From Blakeslea trispora (lineage: Eukaryota; Mucoromycota; Mucoromycetes; Mucorales; Choanephoraceae): a stretch of 64,000 nt of DNA. The stretch is from contig JAIWNE010000007.1 in assembly GCA_025331445.1 (NCBI GenBank), forward strand, positions 186,001 to 250,000, given 5' to 3'. How positions within the stretch are numbered: position 1 is the stretch's first letter; each line of letters opens with the position of its first letter. Below are positions 57,368 to 64,000 of the stretch, one piece after another. The position numbers and the translations under genes are program-made. The notes beneath the pieces are model-generated. The model was given only the letters and a program-made list of their open reading frames with translations. It searched no databases and was not told the origin of the DNA.

Positions 57368-58531
57368 TTAAAATAAGGAAAGAAAGTTGAAAAGAAATTT
57401 TTAGGTAGAGAGGGTTGAAACAAATAGGCTATTTTTATTCTACATCTATGCAACTAAGCCAACTTCAGCCATGATCTGCGAGTGTAACACAAGCTTTGGT
57501 ATATGCACCTTTGTCGAAAAATCTATCTGTACTGAGCAAGAGCAGGAGGCGCTTTGTTTGTCATGTGCCTATACATTAGAATATTCAAGCACTGTTGATT
57601 ATAAAAAGCACACGGCTTTGCCGTATAGGGTCAGTATGGTGTAGTCTGGTTTATTCCATAAGTTAGGATCTTCTTTTTGACCTGAGCAGTCTTTAGTTGT
57701 TGAAGATGACAAGTCACTGTGGAAACTTCTATCCTGTTGATTTTGATCTTTTATAGCTCCTTGCGAAATGTGGCCGAACTAATATGGTCTTGATTTGTTC
57801 AAGGCAAAACGATGAGGTTATTGTTATTTGTTGATCACCTTTTGAAAAAGTATTCTCAAATTAATAGAAAGATAAGTACGCCATCATTCTTATTAATAAT
57901 AGAAAACACAGTATGAATTTATAAGCTCTTTGCAGATCAATCCAGTTGTTCGGGTCTATTTATCGTTACTGTTGACCTGTCTTTGTTCTCTTTTTAGCGG
58001 GCTGCATGATAGTTGAATCTTAATTGAAAGTTATGTGTAGCTCAAGTATAGAGTAGTCAAACAATCTTAATGATTTAAAAGCTTAATAGGGAAGCATAAT
58101 AGGATCTCTGTAACTGATGCATTAACATTCTATAGCAACTAACACATGTCTTTTAGTATACAATTCATGCTATAAAGATAGAGTCAATATTTTATAAATC
58201 AGTCAGTGCATGTCCCTAATTTCATGTATGGCTATCAGTTTCCGGAAATGAATTGAACTAAAGCAAGTCTTGACAAATTCTTTTAAAACCATTCGTTTAA
58301 CTCGCTTCCTAAAGCACTGATTTCTTTGTATAGCCAAATCTGTTGACAGCATGAAATTTGATATTGTGTTAATAATATTTCAGCGACCTTAATGCCATGG
58401 GAAAAAATCTTATTTTGCGGGGTAAAATTTAAAGAAAAGTCTTTAGTCATGCTAAATTATTGGAAAATACATAAAATAAACCTCTTTATTGTATTTATTT
58501 GCTTTTTTTTTCTTATTCCATAAGAAAAGCA
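57368..58531. promoter_or_regulatory. Divergent upstream region, orphan membrane protein and thiolase
   Basis: About 1.16 kb between two divergent start codons. Contains small palindromes such as CGGCTTTGCCG near 57613 and TTTCCGGAAA near 58240. No factor site can be assigned with confidence. Confidence 0.35.
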
Positions 58532-59918
58532 ATGTCTTCTTTGCCCTATCCTATTACTTTACCTAGCCTTTCAGACTCTCAAGTGACTCGCTTGGGTAGC
58601 AAGTCGCCTGAAGATGTTGTTGTCGTCTCCGCTCTCCGTACCGCTCTTGCTAAAGGTCGCAAGGGTGGTTTTAAGGATGTTTTAGCTGATGGTAACTGAG
58701 GATATATCACTACACTTGTCATTTTTTTTTCTTATTGAAGCTGATGTTGGTTACAATTGTGAATAGAAATCCTGATGCACATCTTGAAGGCTACTATCGA
58801 TAGAACAGGTATTGACCCTGCTTTGGTTGAAGATATCACAGTAGGTAATGTATGTGGTAAGGGTGGTCTTGCTACTCCTGCACGTATGGCCTCTCTTGCT
58901 GCCGGTTTCCCTGAAACAACCTCTGTTAGTACTCTCAACCGTCAATGCTCTTCTGGTCTTCAAGCCTGTGTTCAAATCGCTACTGCTATTCAATGTGGTT
59001 TGATTGAGATTGGTATTGGTGCAGGTGTTGAATCGATGACAGCCGACTACTTTGGTCGTGAAATTCCTCTGTCTGAGAAATTATCTCAAAAACCTTCTGT
59101 TGCTGATTGTAAATTACCTATGGGGTAGAGTATACGAGTGTCTTGTTGAGAGAAAAAAGATGGATACTTATCAGAGAGAAACTTTGTGATTTTCTAGTAT
59201 CACTTCTGAAAATGTTGCTTCTGATTATGGTATTACTCGTGCAGAGCAAGATGCTTTCTCAGTAGCTTCACACAAGAAGGCAGCAGCAGCACAAAAAGCT
59301 GGTCTTTTTAAGGAAGAAATTGTTCCTTGCACTGTTGTCTCAATTGACAAAGATGGTAAGCCCACTACTATTGTTGTTGACCAAGATGAAGGTGTGCGCG
59401 CTTCATCTTCTGAGGAAGGTCTTGGAAAGTTGAAGCCTGCATTTGTTCCTACTGGTAGCACAACCGCTGGTAATGCCTCCCAAATCTCTGATGGTGCCGC
59501 CGCCGTTCTTTTGATGAAGCGCAAGACTGCCCAAAAGCTCAACTTGCCTATCCTTGGTCGTTATGTGACATCTTCTACAGTAGGTGTTCCACCCAGAGTA
59601 ATGGGTGTAGGTCCTGCTTATGCTATTCCTGTTGCATTGGAGCGTGCTGGTCTTAAAATCTCCGATGTTGATGTTTTTGAAATCAATGAAGCTTTTGCGT
59701 CTCAAGCTCTATATACAGTAAAAGTACTTGGCATTCCTCAAGAGAAAGTAAATCCTAAAGGTGGTGCTATTGCTATTGGCCATCCATTAGGTTGTACAGG
59801 TGCCCGTCAAGTAGCCACTCTCTTTCCTGAATTGAAACGTCAGAACAAGCGTTTTGGTGTAACCAGTATGTGTATTGGTAGTGGTATGGGTATGGCTGCT
59901 GTTTGGGAGAGAGAATAA
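58532..59918 (+). CDS. 3-ketoacyl-CoA thiolase (fatty acid beta-oxidation)
   Basis: Catalyses thiolytic cleavage of 3-ketoacyl-CoA, the last step of each beta-oxidation cycle; resembles the peroxisomal POT1/ACAA1 group. Three exons: 58532-58691, 58767-59124 and 59198-59918; 412 residues. The nucleophile Cys114 is in LNRQCSSGLQ, His368 in GGAIAIGHPLG, and Cys398 in SMCIGSGMGMA. Other blocks: VVVVSALRTALAKGRKGGFK, FVPTGSTTAGNASQISDGAA and DVFEINEAFASQA. The second exon must begin at 58767, since an earlier acceptor (58741) leads to a stop. The N-terminus (MSSLPYPITLPSLSDSQVTR) shows no clear PTS2 and the C-terminus (AAVWERE) no PTS1, so the compartment is not obvious. Confidence 0.95.
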
Positions 59919-61038
59919 ATAGCTTTGCTCTTTCATCGTTTTTGTTTCATACAATACATGTAAAATATTCCCTTTTTTTTCCTTGATCCAATAAATATAT
60001 AATAAAAACACCCTCTTGATTTATTTTAAGCACTGTTAATGCAGATATAAACAAAAAACTATGCTTTAAAATTGATAATGAATCTTATTGTGCAGCTACA
60101 AGTAACATCTGCTTATTGGTTGAGTTGAAGAGTAATATTTATGTTCTCCATCTCAATTGCTGGTAAGTAAGGGTAAGTCTCTAAACAAGCAATTGCTTTG
60201 CCCCACAAACAAATTTATAAAAAAAAAAGGAGTTGAGGAGAAATATAGAGATGTGTGCTGTTGCAAGAAATACTAGGTTTATCCTCGATGCTTCAAAGAA
60301 TGGGACATATGAAGCACTAGTCGTTCATGCATATATCTCTAACTGGGCTTGTCAATGTTTTAACAAAAGATATTTCTATTAATTCTGCTATATATTAAAT
60401 ATCTGACACTTGCTACATCTTTTCAGTCTTTATGAAAAAGCGTTATTGTTTCTTCTCTCTTTCTTCTTTTTTTTTCTTTTGTTTTCTTTTCTTCTCTACT
60501 TTATATCAACTCTGTTGCTTTTTGGCTACTTGAGATCATTAAAAAAAATAAGGCACGCATTTTTAGGCGGTACTAAATATGAAAATATCGTAACAAGATC
60601 TTATAGTTGAGGCAAAATGTATGTTTGTGACGAAAAAGTTTTATTGTGTATCATACAAAGTCATGCTGGTTAATTTTATAAACACCGAACAAAGACAAAA
60701 TATATGAGCCTATTTGATACAGTTTTTATAAGTTTTGAATAAATGAAAGACTAATCTAAAAAGGAGATATGGATTTGCTTATATACAAATTAAACTATAG
60801 GAATGGAGGAGTCGGCTAAATATGACTAAACTCAGAGTTTATGCGTATAACTTTGAGACCGAAATTTGGATTCAGTATGATCTATGTACGTTCTTTAGAG
60901 TACTTCAGGGATGTTCCTTGTCAATGCATTTGATCCTTGTTGTGACAAGTATTCAATTAAGGTTCTTCAAAATTAATGCAATCCATTTCTTCTTCTTTTT
61001 CTCTTTTGTATTGTTTGTTCAACTGATTTATACAAAGA
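59919..61038. other. Intergenic
   Basis: About 1.1 kb. Short hydrophobic frames near 60410 and 60822 come from T-rich DNA; the latter could conceivably be an upstream exon of the next gene but has no supporting splice pair. Confidence 0.4.
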
Positions 61039-62268
61039 ATGTCGAGGGCTCGTAAAGAGTCAGCCATCCATATGCTGTTAATTATGTGCATTCAATGGAC
61101 AAGTTTGGCCGTTATCATCGTAAATGCAACAGCGCTTTATTCATTAAAATCCTCAGAGAAAAGCGCTCAAGGACTCGTGAGCCAGCAAGGTGGTCTTATT
61201 GATTACATTTTGGTCGTGCTTGGTTCAAGTTCGTTCATTGTCGCTACTTTTTTCTTGTTCTATCATCTTCATTTATATTTTCGCATCATAAATGAACAAC
61301 ACCAATCTTTTTCTCCACCTCGAACATTATCTGCAATTGAAGTTATTCTTTGTGTTATATTTATTGTTTTATGGACTGCCGTTGTATCATTGATTTTGAC
61401 ATATTCAAAAGGTGTGTTTTATTCGATTGAGAGTAACGATCAAAAAGAATTAACAAATCTATAATTGTAGACTCTTCATCGCCCTGCAAGCTTTACAATG
61501 ACAACAGTAATGCTACTCATGGGGAATCTTGTAAATTGCTTGATACAACAATAACACTGGGTAAATGATATACAAATACAAAGAGAGCATAGTTCTAAAC
61601 AGAGCGTTCTGCTTTCTTTAGCATTTACTGTCATAGGTAGCTGGGCTCTAGTACTTTTAGCCACTCTGTTCTTGCTGATTCGCTCACCGCTTCCGCCAAC
61701 AACCATTTTCACTATACAAGCGCCACGCCAAGCACCTACCATCATAACAGCTTCTACTTCAAGCATAGCCAGTCAGCCTAGCCGATCTTTCTATTTGGGT
61801 CAGCAAGGCAATAAAATTAATCCTACCAGTATAGATGAGGGACTATGCATTGAGTCAGTCACCAGCGAAAACCAAGTGTCATTGCCTAAATCTGGTTCAC
61901 TTCAGCTATTAGTGTCTTCACGTGCGTCTGAGGAGGGCAGTCGCTCAGATCTATCTGGGTTCCGTATCAGTAACGACAACCATAGACTTATACATCCTAG
62001 CATGCTCTATCAACCTTGTAGAAAATCCCCATCCTCTTTAAGTATTGAAATATATAATCATAACAACCGAAGGATTATACAGCCAAGCATTAATTTAGCA
62101 TCCTCCCCAAGCCAGAGCTCACGCACGGATACTCCAGAAAGCTCCATTGTTTCAAGCTCTGTGTCACCTGAAATTGTCTCCATCAATCTTGATGCTTTAC
62201 CTGTAATTCAAGTGGGAACACTCTCCCATATTGACATCTCTTTTCTTGCTCAACTTTCGCAAGATTGA
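61039..62268 (+). CDS. Four-TM (tetraspan-like) membrane protein with Ser-rich tail
   Basis: Three exons: 61039-61411, 61471-61560 and 61622-62268; 369 residues, frame kept at both junctions. Hydrophobic segments lie at about residues 11-33, 52-77, 98-122 and 157-178 (VIGSWALVLLATLFLLI). The loop before the last segment is short and holds two cysteines and an N-glycosylation sequon (PCKLYNDNSNATHGESCKLL), exactly in the small middle exon. The remaining 190 residues are a Ser/Pro-rich cytosolic-like tail with many S-P and T-P sites (SRTDTPESSIVSSSVSPE). Topology resembles tetraspan proteins such as SUR7/MARVEL types, but no signature proves a family. Confidence 0.75.
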
Positions 62269-63537
62269 GGGAATAGTAATATTTAATTTACACATATTTG
62301 ATACAATGTATATTCTTTTTTTCCTAAACTTACTATAATAGTCTTTCTCTTTTCCATTGCAATTAGTTGAAGTTAGATTCTGCTTTCGATTTTGTACTCC
62401 TCCTTTTTCTTTTTGCAGATGAATCCCAAGCATTGGTTCAAAGGCCAAACATCTGTTGAAAAGAGAACTGAAAATGATTTATCTGTCTCGCACATCTATG
62501 CCAAATAATTTCTCTGGAAGTCTCAGTAATTTTTAATGCTGAGGTTATCATCAGCAATAAAGTAATTTTCTTTGGATGACACTTGCAATCTTTGATCAAA
62601 ACTACTCAATAACTAAAACTCATTGGCCTTCTACATGCAATTCTTTCTTACAATAGGAAAAGCATCTTTTGTATTAAATTGATCCAAGGTATTTACAGGG
62701 CCACACAAAAGTTTACCAGATGCTGATTTCATAATAAAGCTAATAACTCTGAAAGATGTGACTCCGCCTCAATCTTCGTTACCCCAAGAGACATCAAAGC
62801 TTGATCTATCAAACACAATTCTGCTCCAAACCGAAAGTTTCCTTCTTTTGATTTTTGGTTGCCTCCTTCTCTAGTTTAAAATTGTATGATACTAATCAAC
62901 AATGGAGTATGAGATTACACTATCGATTTAGCTATCAAGCAAGTACTGCTATTTCTTGATAGCTTATAATTTTTTACGTAAGCATAAAAATGGCTATAAA
63001 TGCACGAGATGAAAAGCAGAAAACTAGTTCAATGCCTGTGATCCTCATTGTTATTTTGCATGCCACGATTTCCAACATATATTAACCACTCGTATTTGGT
63101 CCAGTAATGTTAACAGTTGTTTGTTGCACACGTCCAATTTGCGCAACGGAGTACAAGCTTTTTGAGGAGGACAAACAATATTTATTCACTGAAGCGTTTT
63201 GATTTGCTCAAATGATGAATGGGATGTTCCTTTTTAAAGTAAAGACTTCAGAAAGAGACGTTTTGAAAATCAAAAAGTTTCAATTTAACATGTTTTGTAT
63301 TATTCAGTAAAGTGATATAAATCTGTGGTATGAATATTCTAAATATTTTGTGCAAGTGTTATGGATAAACGAAAAAGCATTTTTTGAGAGTTGGTGTTTA
63401 ATCATATTTAAGAAAGAGCAAGTTTAAAGTTCTTGAAGTAGGAGTATTGATTTCTGGGAGTTTTCCAGGTACTGTCAGATCCGCCAAAGAAAGTATGAAA
63501 CACTAATTAAGGAAAGTCAGTGTCAGCGTCAACCAAT
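62269..63537. other. Intergenic between convergent genes
   Basis: No supported gene in about 1.27 kb of AT-rich DNA. Confidence 0.5.
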
Positions 63538-64000
63538 TTAATTATTAGCTTTCATAAACTTACTGATGCCAACAACGCGGCCGCTACTGTTGGTGCGGAA
63601 AGCAATTCTCTTTTGATCAATAACTTTTCGGCCATTGACATACAAGACAATAGAGCCATTAGTCTTTCCAGGACTGTTCATAGTGAGCTCTTGACGAACA
63701 GTGTTCCATTTACCAGTCTTGAACTTGAATGAACCACGGCCCAAACTGTAACCATAGTCAGCGTTACAGATATTCACCTTGTTGTCACAGAGGTCGGAGC
63801 GTTGCATGGAATCTGGCAAATAGGCATAAATTTCACCTTCACCTCTGTGGCGCCACATGATTCTATCATTTAAAGTATTAATTTAGTGATACATTCATAA
63901 TGCTTGAACCAGGTACTGTACCTAGTAGTAAAGCACTTGGAAGATTCGTCACCACCGGTACATTCACCATGACCACCAAACAAGCCAGGAAGCTTACCAC
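63538..64000 (-). CDS. Polysaccharide lyase family 14-like protein, C-terminal part (runs off window)
   Basis: Two exons are visible: 63922-64000 (continuing past the edge) and 63538-63862. Translated ends: GKLPGLFGGHGECTGGDESS then KCFTTRIMWRHRGEGEIYAY, DLCDNKVNICNADYGYSLGR, GKWNTVRQELTMNSP, SIVLYVNGRKVIDQ. The order G-K-L-P-G-L-F-G-G, M-W-R-x-x-G-x-G and the N-G jelly-roll strand are typical of the PL14-type fold (alginate/glucuronan lyase-like) found as secreted proteins in fungi. The N-terminus and any signal peptide lie outside the window. Substrate is not inferable. Confidence 0.8.

Noticed and set aside
60410..61055. Hydrophobic short frames as membrane peptides or an upstream exon of the tetraspan gene
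   Set aside because: They come from T-rich DNA and no consistent splice pair joins them to 61039.

Overview
The window is nuclear DNA of an early-diverging fungus, most likely Mucoromycota, order Mucorales. The evidence is AT-rich DNA, short GT-AG introns (about 40-80 bp) cutting most genes, eukaryotic housekeeping proteins (Pol III subunit 2, prohibitin-2, eIF5A, guanylate kinase, peroxisomal-type thiolase), and several mobile and expanded families I associate with Rhizopus/Mucor-type genomes. I cannot fix genus or species. I saw no tRNA, rRNA or CRISPR array.

Layout. 55-3011: an EF-hand MscS-type mechanosensitive channel (+). 3.0-7.0 kb: gene-poor, with a decayed transposase fragment. 7.0-11.2 kb: a probably complete DNA transposon with terminal inverted repeats, a 91-bp-arm hairpin and an intact 960-codon transposase with Plavaka/CACTA-like motifs. 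12.96-14.76 kb: an 8-exon gene (-) with a PD-(D/E)XK-like domain and a coding minisatellite. 15.1-18.2 kb: a broken Ty3/gypsy retroelement interrupted by a 277-bp Tc1-type MITE. 20.8-22.1 kb: forkhead transcription factor (-). 24.4-25.8 kb: prohibitin-2 (-). 26.3-27.5 kb: YVH1/DUSP12 phosphatase (-), divergent from RNA polymerase III subunit RPC2 (27.8-31.5 kb, +). 31.7-33.6 kb: a small I9-type protease inhibitor converging on a subtilisin-like protease. 35.75-38.4 kb: PX-domain AGC kinase (+). 39.9-40.6 kb: a deleted Tc1/mariner copy. 40.7-42.2 kb: a multi-exon gene relic of an unknown, probably lineage-specific family. 42.5-44.2 kb: F-box/WD40 protein (-). 44.5-45.9 kb: two unrelated transposase relics. 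48.1-48.7 kb: small hypothetical ORFs. 50.5-51.2 kb: guanylate kinase (+). 52.5-53.4 kb: a perfect 117-bp inverted repeat. 53.9-54.4 kb: eIF5A (+). 55.4-57.4 kb: a 650-aa orphan membrane protein (-). 58.5-59.9 kb: 3-ketoacyl-CoA thiolase (+). 61.0-62.3 kb: four-TM protein with a serine-rich tail (+). 63.5 kb to the window edge: partial polysaccharide lyase family 14-like gene (-).

The genes form no operon; they are ordinary dispersed eukaryotic loci. The one neighbourhood that suggests a functional pair is the I9 inhibitor beside the subtilase, whose own propeptide is also I9-type. The mobile-element record is layered: Ty3 retroelement, MITE inserted into it, Tc1 deletion derivative, IS630-like relics and one intact transposon. 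Exon models were built by hand from splice consensus and reading-frame continuity; where total coding length is divisible by three and joins a known family alignment I treat the model as good.
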